A stretch of 27,114 nucleotides of DNA, from positions 1-27,114 of the forward strand of contig JAGRBY010000024.1 of NCBI GenBank assembly GCA_020433835.1. Reading direction: 5' to 3'. The notes beneath the pieces are model-generated. The model was not told where the DNA came from and ran no database searches. It saw only the letters and a list, made by a program, of their open reading frames with translations. This stretch comes from Anaerolineae bacterium. Its GTDB lineage: Bacteria; Chloroflexota; Anaerolineae; 4572-78; J111. Of this stretch, positions 7,795-15,929 are shown in pieces. Made by a program: the position numbers and the translations under genes. The stretch's first letter is position 1. Each line of letters opens with the position of its first letter.

Positions 7795-10700
7795 TTATAG
7801 GGATGCAATGTTTCGATTCAAACTCTTTTTTAATTTGTTTAAGGGAATCGCACGCCAAATGACGGTCATGTCGCGCTGTGTTAACCCACCAACTGCTGCC
7901 AGGGTGATAAAATAGATCGTAGTGCCCAGCAGCAACGTCGCTAGAAAGTGAATATCGCCGACAAGCCAGAGCGCCAACCCCATAACCGCTCCGGCGGCGG
8001 CAGGTCGCCACACGATATCAAACCAGGGAACCACACAAAGATGACTGCGGATCATAAGGTAAAAGGGGATAAGCAGCGACCATTCAGACAGGATAGTGGT
8101 AATCGCTGCGGCTCGATATCCATACATGGGGATGAAAATGAGATTGGTGATGGTGTTGAACAAGACGCCGATCACAAAGGCCCGGGTTAACTGCCGCTGT
8201 TGATTGATGGCAATCAAAACATATTGGGTCACCTGGTTGATAAAGCTAAACGGTAAGAACCAAATAAGCAGTTGTAAGACAATGACCGAATCAGGTACAA
8301 ACTGCTCGCCGGCCAGGAAAAGAATCAACTCCTTGGCTATAAAAGGAGTGCCGACGGCAAGCGGGATAGCTAACAATAGAAGCAGCCGTAAACTCAAAAG
8401 GTAAGCGCGAATAAGCGACTCGCGCGAGTCGGCGGCAAAGCGGCTCATCAAGGGAAAAATAGCCAGGGTAAAATATTGGGGGATGACGTTAATGCCATCG
8501 ATATATTTGTAGGCGGCGCTGTAGTAACCTACCTGGGCACTGCCCCATACCGGCTTTAGAATAAAGACATCGATGCGAAAGAAAATGGTCGATAGCAGAT
8601 GGTTGACCATCAACGGGAAACTTTCGCCTATCATCTCGCGTTGTAAAGCCGGATCGGTTTCCAGATGAGGTTGGTAAATGCGCGTGACCATAATGTAAGC
8701 CAAAATAGCGAACGAGGTTAGATTGGCCACCAACGAGGCTCCGGCCAAACCAACAATGCCCCAGCCCAGCAGCAGCACCAGTGCCCCCACCGTTACCCGT
8801 ACAAATGTAGTGATGGCCGATACCCCGGCCGGGTATTCCGCTTTTTCGTGCGCGTAGAAAAGTGCGGTCAATCCATCGGATAAATTGCTAAAAAAAGTGC
8901 CGATAGCGAACAGGGCGATGGTGATCACCACTTCATAGGTTGTATCGCCAAATATAACATACAGGGCCAAAATGACACCCATAATGGGAATAGCCGCCAG
9001 CCACAAATATAACCGTAAAACGGAGACATTTGTTAGGTAGCGATTACGCTGATTCAAGTCGGCGGCCACATCGCGCGTAACCAGCGTGCCTAGCCCAAAA
9101 CGGGTTAAAATTTCGACCATGCCGATAAAGGCTACGGCAAACGCATACTGACCGGCCCCTTCCGGCTGCAAGATACGCAGCATCAATAAGGCAAACGCCA
9201 GGTCGATTAACCGGTTGGAGAGAGCCATCACCATCGGCACCAGGCTGTTTTTAGCAACGCGCTTAATCGGCGAGTCGTCATCGCTTTCGCGATAGAGCCG
9301 GTTCCAGGCCCAATAGCCGGCCAAAAAGGCAATGAGAGCCGCTGTCAAGAACGAGCCATAGATACCTAACTGGAAACTGCGCGGACTATAGCGAAAGCGC
9401 ACATCCCAGACACCGGGTTGCAGATAAACGGCGCGGAAATTGCCGTTAGCACGATGAATGGTAAGTTCGATTTCCGGAGGTGGGGAAGAGGAATCGGACG
9501 ATTGAAGACCAAGCGATTGCGAACTGCTGCTAACCAGCGCATGTGCAGCATCGATGGTTAATGATGGTCGGGCGTAGGCTCGCCAGCCGGGGAAATAGGT
9601 GTCGGCCAGCACCAGCCAGCCGGGTTGATCAACCTGCACCGTGAGCCGCACCTCGTTGGGCGTGTAATCTGTAATCTCAACGGCGGACGCTTCTACGCCG
9701 GTTGAGCTAGCATCTTCGATAGCGAGATCTCGTCCCAACCGGTTGTTTTCACCATCAAGAATAATCTGCTCACGTGGGTTGAGGCTGCGCAGGGCAAAAT
9801 CAAGATCGTCAACGCCGGCCATTTCTTCGTGAACGAGAAAAGCGCGTGGTAGGGCATCGTTGTTTTCGTAAACGCGAATTTCATTATCGTAGACGAGCGT
9901 GTAGCCGGGATTGCCGATATCAACGGTGGTTAAAATGTAACGGACACCTAATAGATCGAGCAGTGCCGAGTCAAGAGCCGCGTAGCCATCGTAGTAAAGG
10001 GGGCCTACGCGATTGAACAGCAGGTCGCCGTTATCCTGAATAAGGTGCATAAAACGGGCGTATTGGCCGGGGATGATGCTGTCGTAGCCGCGCACATCGA
10101 AAAGTTGATAGGGCATGCCCGCATTGGCGAGAAAAACTTTGTTGCCCTCGCCCGTCGGTGTGTCAAAGCTGCTGAAACGGAACAGCGGATCATCGATTTG
10201 TTGTTCTTCAAGCCAATGGACGACTTCCGGTTTGAAATCGAGCAATGCCGGATCGACAGCCGGATTGAAGCCTGCACCCGCCAAAATGAGATCGAGCGCG
10301 ACGATGATTACAGCCAAAGGTTGCCATGCCTGCAACCGATCTGCTTTCTGCCGGTCGCGAGAAAGGAGAGGCGGTACAAAAATAGGGCAGCGCGTGATGC
10401 GCAGTACTGCTCCTGAAGCCATCACCATCAAGAAAAACTTGAAGAAGTTAGGCCACTGATAGCCAAAAAATTGACGGCCATCGGCAAAGGCGTTTTGGGC
10501 CAAGCCTGATCGCTCGAATACAAACGTGGCAACCTGTATAAAGGGTTGAGGCACAAAGAGAGCAACCAGCATTACGGTTACGCCAAGCAAGCCACTCCAA
10601 AACAATCCCCAGCTCAAAAAATAAATCAGTGAGCGCAAAAATGAGGGTTTCGCCAGCATATACCCCTTTTGTTCCGCTTCGATCTCAGCTTCGTCTTTAA

Positions 10701-12129
10701 CCCATCGAGCACTGACCCAACTATCCACATACGTTACGCCGATGCCGGCCAATACCGCTACACTCAAGGTAAATGGAAAAATCCAGCGAAAGGGTGAGTG
10801 TAGTTGGTTCCAGCCGGGTAATCCATAAAAGAGCAGGGCGTAGAGAGGCGTACCGAAGGCAAAAAGAAGCGATAAAACTGCCAGCGTGGCGAAAATAAAA
10901 ACAACGTGGCGCGATGGCGCATCAGCCGGCGCACTAACAGACCCGGATTTCGAGCGTCGGTCATTGAACGACAATCGAAGCGCTTGAACGGTGGCTAATC
11001 CGGCCAAAATCAACGGCAGGATGCCGACGTAAGCCCCGGCTTCGACAGCGCTTTTGGTATCCCAGCGGGTACAATTGGCACACAGCGGATTAATCTCTCC
11101 GGCAGCATTGAGGCCGAGCGGCTGCCACTGGCGAGTCACCACATCGAAGTAACCGTGATGGGCCGGGCTGCCGAAAAAATCGGGGATGATAAAAGAAATG
11201 ATGCGGCGCAGCGGCAAAGCCCAGTCGCGTACTTGAGCCAGCGTAACCGAATTGTCGCGAAAATTCTGGGTGACAACTTCATACATCGGCACCAATTGCA
11301 CGGCTCCCAGGCCGATACCCAGAACGGCCATCGCCACCAGCCAGCCGCCGAGCGTTAATGCGTAGCGTGGGGTGGTTTGTTTGCGCCATAGAACGGCCAG
11401 TCGCCAGGCCGTATAAAAAGCGCCTACCAGCAGCGTGTAGTAGGTGATTTCAACGTGACCGGCCAGGGTTTCCAGGCCCAGCACAATTGCCCCAGCCGCT
11501 ATGTAAGGGATGGGTGAAAAATCGGTTGCCCCTTTTTCTTCTTGTTTGCGGATGATAATCTCGATAACTGCCAAAAATAGGGGCAGCCAGACAGTCCCGG
11601 CAATAATCATGGTAAAAACGATGCTGACGATGAAGAAGGTACTCAGCGAATAGGTGATGCCGGCTATCAATGCGCCGATGCGTTTAGCTCGCAGCACCCG
11701 TAGAAAAATGTACATGTTGAGGCCTGCCAGCCACAGTTGGCTGACGGTAAACCATCCATAGGCCTTGCTCAACGGCAGAATGTAAAAAATAATGGTAAAA
11801 GGATAAAGCGCGGAGTGCTGACCATTCGCCAAAAATGGATGACCGGACAAGATGTAGGGATTCCAGAGCGGAATCTGACCGTTCGCTATCGAGTCGCGAA
11901 TGAACTTTTTCCAGGCATAATTTTCCAGAATAAGGTCAGCTACAAGTTGATTCTGGGGTGAGCTTACGCCCAACTCAGCCTTATAGGAGTTCCAGGGTTC
12001 GTAGGCAAAGAGATTATCGACGGGCAGGAGGGTGGAGGGGCCAAGGGTGACAGGCCAGAAGAGAAGAAGCGGCAAAAGCAGCAAGATTAGCCCGGCGAAG
12101 AGATCGGTCCGGTTTATGGCTCGAAACAA
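7795..12129 (-). CDS. YfhO-like membrane glycosyltransferase fused to an MOP-family flippase
   Basis: A 1444-residue integral membrane protein made of two parts that are usually separate. Residues 1 to about 930 resemble YfhO: a first helix (11-29), a loop with LLPVDNLFAYEPW (34-46, candidate catalytic Asp38), the GQIPLWNPY...GHPF motif (about 84-103), many further helices, and a large extracytoplasmic beta-rich part ending in PGWLVLADTYFPGWRAY. From about 950 the chain reads as a polysaccharide flippase (Wzx/MATE-like; PEGAGQYAFA, ILKPVWGSAQVGYYSAAYKY), with about 12-14 helices to the end. In Bacillus, YfhO is taken to be a GT-C enzyme using polyprenyl-phosphate sugar. The gene starts 11 nt after the GT2 gene, which would make that substrate. 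No stop or frameshift lies at the junction. Domain calls are by motif. Confidence 0.85.
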   Translation of the reverse strand: MFRAINRTDLFAGLILLLLPLLLFWPVTLGPSTLLPVDNLFAYEPWNSYKAELGVSSPQNQLVADLILENYAWKKFIRDSIANGQIPLWNPYILSGHPFLANGQHSALYPFTIIFYILPLSKAYGWFTVSQLWLAGLNMYIFLRVLRAKRIGALIAGITYSLSTFFIVSIVFTMIIAGTVWLPLFLAVIEIIIRKQEEKGATDFSPIPYIAAGAIVLGLETLAGHVEITYYTLLVGAFYTAWRLAVLWRKQTTPRYALTLGGWLVAMAVLGIGLGAVQLVPMYEVVTQNFRDNSVTLAQVRDWALPLRRIISFIIPDFFGSPAHHGYFDVVTRQWQPLGLNAAGEINPLCANCTRWDTKSAVEAGAYVGILPLILAGLATVQALRLSFNDRRSKSGSVSAPADAPSRHVVFIFATLAVLSLLFAFGTPLYALLFYGLPGWNQLHSPFRWIFPFTLSVAVLAGIGVTYVDSWVSARWVKDEAEIEAEQKGYMLAKPSFLRSLIYFLSWGLFWSGLLGVTVMLVALFVPQPFIQVATFVFERSGLAQNAFADGRQFFGYQWPNFFKFFLMVMASGAVLRITRCPIFVPPLLSRDRQKADRLQAWQPLAVIIVALDLILAGAGFNPAVDPALLDFKPEVVHWLEEQQIDDPLFRFSSFDTPTGEGNKVFLANAGMPYQLFDVRGYDSIIPGQYARFMHLIQDNGDLLFNRVGPLYYDGYAALDSALLDLLGVRYILTTVDIGNPGYTLVYDNEIRVYENNDALPRAFLVHEEMAGVDDLDFALRSLNPREQIILDGENNRLGRDLAIEDASSTGVEASAVEITDYTPNEVRLTVQVDQPGWLVLADTYFPGWRAYARPSLTIDAAHALVSSSSQSLGLQSSDSSSPPPEIELTIHRANGNFRAVYLQPGVWDVRFRYSPRSFQLGIYGSFLTAALIAFLAGYWAWNRLYRESDDDSPIKRVAKNSLVPMVMALSNRLIDLAFALLMLRILQPEGAGQYAFAVAFIGMVEILTRFGLGTLVTRDVAADLNQRNRYLTNVSVLRLYLWLAAIPIMGVILALYVIFGDTTYEVVITIALFAIGTFFSNLSDGLTALFYAHEKAEYPAGVSAITTFVRVTVGALVLLLGWGIVGLAGASLVANLTSFAILAYIMVTRIYQPHLETDPALQREMIGESFPLMVNHLLSTIFFRIDVFILKPVWGSAQVGYYSAAYKYIDGINVIPQYFTLAIFPLMSRFAADSRESLIRAYLLSLRLLLLLAIPLAVGTPFIAKELILFLAGEQFVPDSVIVLQLLIWFLPFSFINQVTQYVLIAINQQRQLTRAFVIGVLFNTITNLIFIPMYGYRAAAITTILSEWSLLIPFYLMIRSHLCVVPWFDIVWRPAAAGAVMGLALWLVGDIHFLATLLLGTTIYFITLAAVGGLTQRDMTVIWRAIPLNKLKKSLNRNIASL

Positions 12130-12140
12130 GCGTAAAACTC

Positions 12141-12896
12141 CTAAACGTTCGCCGAGCGAGGTAGGGTAATAGGCTGAACTTTGCGATGCCGCCAGCGGAT
12201 CTCAAAGACGCGCAGGGCTGCTTCAATTTTGACCGGTACTGACATTTTGCTATTGCCGATGCGGCGGTCTTCGAAGTAGATAGGAACTTCCAAGATTCGA
12301 AAATGGAGTTTTTCTGAAACAAACGTCATCTCAACCTGGAAAACATAGCCGTTTGAATTAATTCTGTCTAGCCCGATTCTTTCCAGCGCGCTGCGTTTCC
12401 AGCATTTGAAACCTGCCGTGGCATCTTTGGTATGGACTCCTAATATGCCGCGTGTCCAGATCGAGTTAGCCCACCAACTTAAAAACCAGCGCCACCAGCT
12501 CCACCGTTCATCGAGCTGTCCGCCATTAACATAGCGCGAGCCAACCACCACATCGAAATCGCCAATTTTGGACAACATTTCAGGAATGTAGCGTGGCGAG
12601 TGAGAGAAATCGGCGTCCATTTGAATAACGTATTTAGCGCCGTGCTGTAAAGCCCAGTTGAAGCCGGTAATATAGGCAGTCCCTAAGCCCATTTTGCCGG
12701 CACGATGAATAATATGCAGCCGATCTGGGTAGCATTTGGCTGCCAGTTTATCAACGATCTCTCCGGTACCGTCCGGTGAGCCGTCATCGACAATAAGTAC
12801 GTGTAAATCATCAACGTTGAGGGTTAAAAGTTCTGCCGTAATGGCTGAAATATTGTTGGCTTCATTATAGGTTGGGATAACGACCACTGTTTTCAT
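12141..12896 (-). CDS. polyprenyl-phosphate-sugar (DPM1-like) synthase, GT2
   Basis: A 251-residue family 2 glycosyltransferase, cytoplasmic face. It transfers a sugar (mannose in the namesake enzymes) from a nucleotide sugar to polyprenyl phosphate. Conserved motifs are [10 protein letters not shown] (6-15), VDDGSPDGT (36-44), the metal-binding [10 protein letters not shown] (94-103), [20 protein letters not shown] and [10 protein letters not shown], ending with [11 protein letters not shown]. There is no C-terminal GtrB-like pair of membrane helices, so it is the soluble DPM1/Ppm1 form. It lies 18 nt after the DUF309 gene and 11 nt before the YfhO-flippase gene, clearly one operon. It is expected to supply the lipid-linked sugar used by the next protein. 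The sugar cannot be read from sequence. Confidence 0.9.
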   Translation of the reverse strand: MKTVVVIPTYNEANNISAITAELLTLNVDDLHVLIVDDGSPDGTGEIVDKLAAKCYPDRLHIIHRAGKMGLGTAYITGFNWALQHGAKYVIQMDADFSHSPRYIPEMLSKIGDFDVVVGSRYVNGGQLDERWSWWRWFLSWWANSIWTRGILGVHTKDATAGFKCWKRSALERIGLDRINSNGYVFQVEMTFVSEKLHFRILEVPIYFEDRRIGNSKMSVPVKIEAALRVFEIRWRHRKVQPITLPRSANV

Positions 12897-12914
12897 TAGG
12901 TTACTCTATCTCTT

Positions 12915-13673
12915 TTATAATGATGTGTATTTGATGGTCGGCAGTAGGTGTTGATCAAATTCACCCCGCCATTCTGGTCCGAGACGTAAGAGTTCTTCGC
13001 GAATTGCCTCCGATTGGGTCAGCAAATCCGCAAGGTTAATGCCCATACAGGCTGGGCCAAAATGTTGAATTTTTGGGATAGCTCGGTCTAACAACTTCAT
13101 CGCGCCACGCCAGTTTTTACGTTGAATGTGGTAACAAGCTACCCCAATTTGCAGAATGCCTTGAAACATAATGCGAATTGGCCCCGGTTCTTCATTCCAG
13201 GCGTGTTCAATAACTTCATGACTTTCATAATAATCGCCTTGGTTAAAGAGCGCAATCCCGTCGATGAGTAACGGAGGCGGTTTATCTTGGCAGTGCGAAC
13301 TGTCAAGCTGCCATTTATATTTTTCTATAAGGTGGGGTAAATTGGTCGTGATTGCGCCGCGTCCTACGAAAGCGTCACAGCCTAACCGCAAGGATTGTTC
13401 GCGTAGCAATAAGTCTACGTGCGGGCCAAACCCCAAAATAGGAACCGGTCCTGCTTTAGATTTTTTTATAAGCCCAATTAAGTGCTGCCAATCAACAATT
13501 TGGCTTGATACATCAACAATAACCAGTACAGGCGATTGAAACAAAGCGCGTGTGACCTGCGTATCATCTGTAGCCGCTATGGGATTGTATCCCAAATGGC
13601 GTAACGTATTTTTCAGCTTTGGAAGAAATAATAAGTCGTCGACAATAAGAACGACGCTGTCAAGTGTTGGCAT
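12915..13673 (-). CDS. pseudo-receiver fused to DUF309
   Basis: A 252-residue soluble protein. The first 120 residues have the fold pattern of a response-regulator receiver: acidic pair D12 D13, VIVDVSS with candidate phospho-acceptor D54, and an alternating beta/alpha order. The usual Thr/Ser near PILGFG is Gly, and the usual Lys is replaced by Arg105, so phosphorylation is doubtful. Residues about 135-205 match DUF309: LFNQGDYYESHEVIEHAW (142-159), then FQGILQIGVACYH and RGAMKLLDRA. The function of DUF309 is unknown. It is the first gene of the operon with the GT2 and YfhO-flippase genes and has its own promoter. No Shine-Dalgarno is seen before the ATG, but MPTLDSVVLIVDD is a natural receiver N-terminus. 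Confidence 0.8.
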   Translation of the reverse strand: MPTLDSVVLIVDDLLFLPKLKNTLRHLGYNPIAATDDTQVTRALFQSPVLVIVDVSSQIVDWQHLIGLIKKSKAGPVPILGFGPHVDLLLREQSLRLGCDAFVGRGAITTNLPHLIEKYKWQLDSSHCQDKPPPLLIDGIALFNQGDYYESHEVIEHAWNEEPGPIRIMFQGILQIGVACYHIQRKNWRGAMKLLDRAIPKIQHFGPACMGINLADLLTQSEAIREELLRLGPEWRGEFDQHLLPTIKYTSL

Positions 13674-13708
13674 TAATACAGTAAACTACTCATTTTATGA
13701 ATTTAGGT

Positions 13709-13737
13709 ATTGTATGTGTATATTTAATTTATGTCCA
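13709..13737 (-). promoter_or_regulatory. promoter of the DUF309/glycosylation operon
   Basis: On the minus strand TGGACA (13737-13732), a 17-nt spacer and TACAAT (13714-13709). It predicts a leader of about 29 nt before the ATG at 13673. Confidence 0.6.
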
Positions 13738-13861
13738 GCACTCTATAGTTGTCTTATATGCTGTATAATTAGTTTACCCTAAGTGCGTAAACTTGTGTAG
13801 AAGCAAAGGGGCTTTCTCTCTAGCGCCAGGAGACAAACCTTCATAACATGACATAATATTC

Positions 13862-13890
13862 TAGACGAATTTGTGAAGTTATGCTATTAT
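13862..13890 (+). promoter_or_regulatory. possible leaderless promoter of the amidase gene
   Basis: TAGACG (13862-13867), a 17-nt spacer and TATTAT (13885-13890). The expected transcription start, 7 nt after the -10, falls on the A of the ATG at 13897, which would explain why no ribosome-binding site precedes that ATG. Confidence 0.4.
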
Positions 13891-13896
13891 CATTTT

Positions 13897-14736
13897 ATGT
13901 CAAAAAATCATCCGGTTAGACGCTATCAAGCAGTAAAACAATCTTCGCCGAAGCGAACTTCATCGTCGAAACGCGCTGATCGACGTGTTTTTTCGGTGAC
14001 GATGGTTATTTTGTTGGTTGCCACGATAGTAATGGGTTTTAACCTTTACAGCATTAATGTTAAACCCGCTGAACCTGTTTTGGCCGAAGAACCGGATCCG
14101 GTGCAGGATGTAGAGATAGCCCCCCCTGTTCACTCTGCGCCAACCGTTGGTGCGGTCGATATTACGTCGTTAACGGTAAATCGTTATACATTTAATCCTT
14201 TAGTGGGAATTGTCTCCGGTCACAAAGGGTATGATTCCGGGGCGGTATGCCCCGATGGCCTGACTGAGGCGGAAATAAATTATCAGGTTGCTGTCGAAGT
14301 AACCCACCTTTTGGCTCGGCAAGGTATTCAAACCGATTTGCTCGATGAGTTTGATGACCGTTTAACCGAGTATCAGGCCGATGCCCTGGTTAGCATTCAC
14401 TCTGACAGTTGCACCATTCCCGGTGCCAGTGGCTTTAAAGCGGCTCGCGTAACCGACAGCGCCATCCCCGAAGCCGAGGATCAGCTCGTTGCCTGTCTTA
14501 ACGATCAATATGCGGTCTATACCGGCTTACCCCAACATCCATCCAGTATCACTGATAACATGACCGATTATCATGCCTTCCGCGAGATTAATCGCGGCAC
14601 ACCCGGAGCTATCATCGAGACCGGCTTTATGCTTGATGATCGTTATCTTCTTCAAAATAAACCCAAAATTGTGGCGCGAGGCATCGCCGCCGGAATTCTT
14701 TGTTTTTTAGATCAGCGTTTGGCACCGGCTCAATAA
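13897..14736 (+). CDS. N-acetylmuramoyl-L-alanine amidase (Amidase_3), membrane-anchored
   Basis: A 279-residue peptidoglycan amidase. A basic N-terminus is followed by one membrane helix (about 32-54) and a Pro/Glu-rich linker. The Amidase_3 domain begins near residue 100 (NPLVGIVSGHKGYDSG). Likely zinc ligands are His109 (SGH), Glu124 (TEAEIN) and His168 (SIHSDS); the catalytic Glu is Glu241 in IIETGFM. All key residues are present, so it should cleave the bond between MurNAc and L-Ala outside the membrane. The frame is open to a GTG at 13873 (8 more residues), but neither start has a Shine-Dalgarno, and I prefer the ATG that fits the promoter at 13862-13890. It converges on the FxLYD gene. 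Confidence 0.85.
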   Translation: MSKNHPVRRYQAVKQSSPKRTSSSKRADRRVFSVTMVILLVATIVMGFNLYSINVKPAEPVLAEEPDPVQDVEIAPPVHSAPTVGAVDITSLTVNRYTFNPLVGIVSGHKGYDSGAVCPDGLTEAEINYQVAVEVTHLLARQGIQTDLLDEFDDRLTEYQADALVSIHSDSCTIPGASGFKAARVTDSAIPEAEDQLVACLNDQYAVYTGLPQHPSSITDNMTDYHAFREINRGTPGAIIETGFMLDDRYLLQNKPKIVARGIAAGILCFLDQRLAPAQ

Positions 14737-14773
14737 ATTTGGTTTGAGGGTAAGAGGAATTGTGGCCTGATTG

Positions 14774-15760
14774 TCAATTCGTATCGCTGGAGAGTTCAGG
14801 TATGTATTCTCCATCAACCTCTTCGTCTTCAATCTGGATGCGATAACTGAAATTGTTGGGATCGGTTTGGTGGGCAATTCTGACCTTAAATGAAGAAGTT
14901 TCCCCAGGATAAATGATGCCTGCGTCGGCATAACTCCAGTTGGTGTTGATAACGCTCTGGCTGGCATCATACAGAGTTACAATCAGCTTAACCAACGAGG
15001 CCGAGTCTCCGACATTTTCAACTTCACCCGCGACATACAAATAATTATCCTCGATCCAGCTATTTTGGTTGGTGAGTATCAGATTTTCATTGATCAAAGA
15101 AGTCGCTACATCGCCTGTAACTTCCAAGGTGTAGGTGTCGATGTCCTGCCACTGTGATTTTCTGAGGGTAACAATATCAAAGGGGGCTTTGCCGCCGGGG
15201 AAAATTGTGTCGGGCGCTGTAAACGTGAGTTTGGTGCTGATAATTTTGCCTTCAGTGTTGTAGAATTTAGCCATAACTTCAACATATTCAATCGGCACCT
15301 CCCCATTGTTTTGCACCTCGCCAACCAGATGATGCCAACTCAAATTGTCGATGTAACTTTGGTGGCTCAAAATCTCCAACTGCGAAGCAATTTCAGTTTT
15401 AGACATTGAAGCATAGCTTGATCGGGTTGGCGTTGGTAGTGGCGTATCGCTGGGTTCCGGGGCAGGGGATGCGGCTTGAACGGGAGTTTCCGGGGGTATG
15501 CCTGGTGTTACGGTCGGCAGCAAGGGTAAGGGCGTTGCGAGCGCTACCTGGGCGGCAGCCGCTTCGAGCGTTGCAGTGGGTGTACTAAAAGCGACCACCT
15601 CGGCCTGTCGATCTGCCGCCGAAGAAGTGGTCGTTTCATTGTCTGTCGAGATTATCGTCGGGCCAACCAACGCCACCAAAATATAACCGGCGCAGTTAAA
15701 AATGAGAAAAAGTGCCGCGCCAATTAAACCGCCGATAAAAAGCGATCTGAAATTTCGCAA
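14774..15760 (-). CDS. membrane-anchored protein with two FxLYD repeats
   Basis: A 328-residue extracytoplasmic protein. An N-terminal hydrophobic segment (about 7-33) anchors it or serves as an uncleaved signal. A Thr/Pro/Ala-rich linker spans about 40-115. Two beta-sandwich repeats of the FxLYD type follow: HHLVGEVQNNGEVPIEYVEV (about 143-162) with AKFYN and IFPGGKAPF, and YLYVAGEVENVGD (about 235-247) with VTLYD and IYPGETSSF. Such domains occur on surface proteins of bacteria and archaea; the ligand is unknown. The start is TTG with AGGAG 6 nt upstream and a good promoter. It lies between two peptidoglycan hydrolase genes, which suggests an envelope role. Confidence 0.8.
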   Translation of the reverse strand: MRNFRSLFIGGLIGAALFLIFNCAGYILVALVGPTIISTDNETTTSSAADRQAEVVAFSTPTATLEAAAAQVALATPLPLLPTVTPGIPPETPVQAASPAPEPSDTPLPTPTRSSYASMSKTEIASQLEILSHQSYIDNLSWHHLVGEVQNNGEVPIEYVEVMAKFYNTEGKIISTKLTFTAPDTIFPGGKAPFDIVTLRKSQWQDIDTYTLEVTGDVATSLINENLILTNQNSWIEDNYLYVAGEVENVGDSASLVKLIVTLYDASQSVINTNWSYADAGIIYPGETSSFKVRIAHQTDPNNFSYRIQIEDEEVDGEYIPELSSDTN

Positions 15761-15792
15761 AAAAAGCTCCTAAAAATATAGTCCAACGATGA

Positions 15793-15821
15793 ATTGTAGG
15801 TTCGCTTGGAGAATTTGCCAA
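15793..15821 (-). promoter_or_regulatory. promoter of the FxLYD gene
   Basis: On the minus strand TTGGCA (15821-15816), exactly 17 nt, TACAAT (15798-15793). Expected leader about 26 nt, containing the AGGAG site. Confidence 0.65.
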
Positions 15822-15859
15822 AAATAATCCAATGATTTTTTGAGTAGCTGAATTATCGG

Positions 15860-15865
15860 TATAAT
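15860..15865 (+). promoter_or_regulatory. -10 element for the transglycosylase gene
   Basis: A perfect TATAAT, 65 nt before the GTG. TTGAGT at 15840-15845 is only 14 nt away, so the -35 is uncertain. Confidence 0.4.
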
Positions 15866-15929
15866 ATAGGGGGAACTTTTTTATTATGACAAGTTGGCGA
15901 TGACCAGTTAGCGAAGGAAGGAAGTAGCC

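Noticed and set aside
7655..8011. Open frame of 118 codons on the minus strand.
   Set aside because: It overlaps the end of the YfhO-flippase gene in another frame, has low-complexity Thr/Ser residues and no ribosome-binding site.
10045..10459. Plus-strand open frames of 114-123 codons inside the YfhO-flippase gene.
   Set aside because: Both are antisense shadows of a clearly coding membrane protein; their composition is not protein-like.
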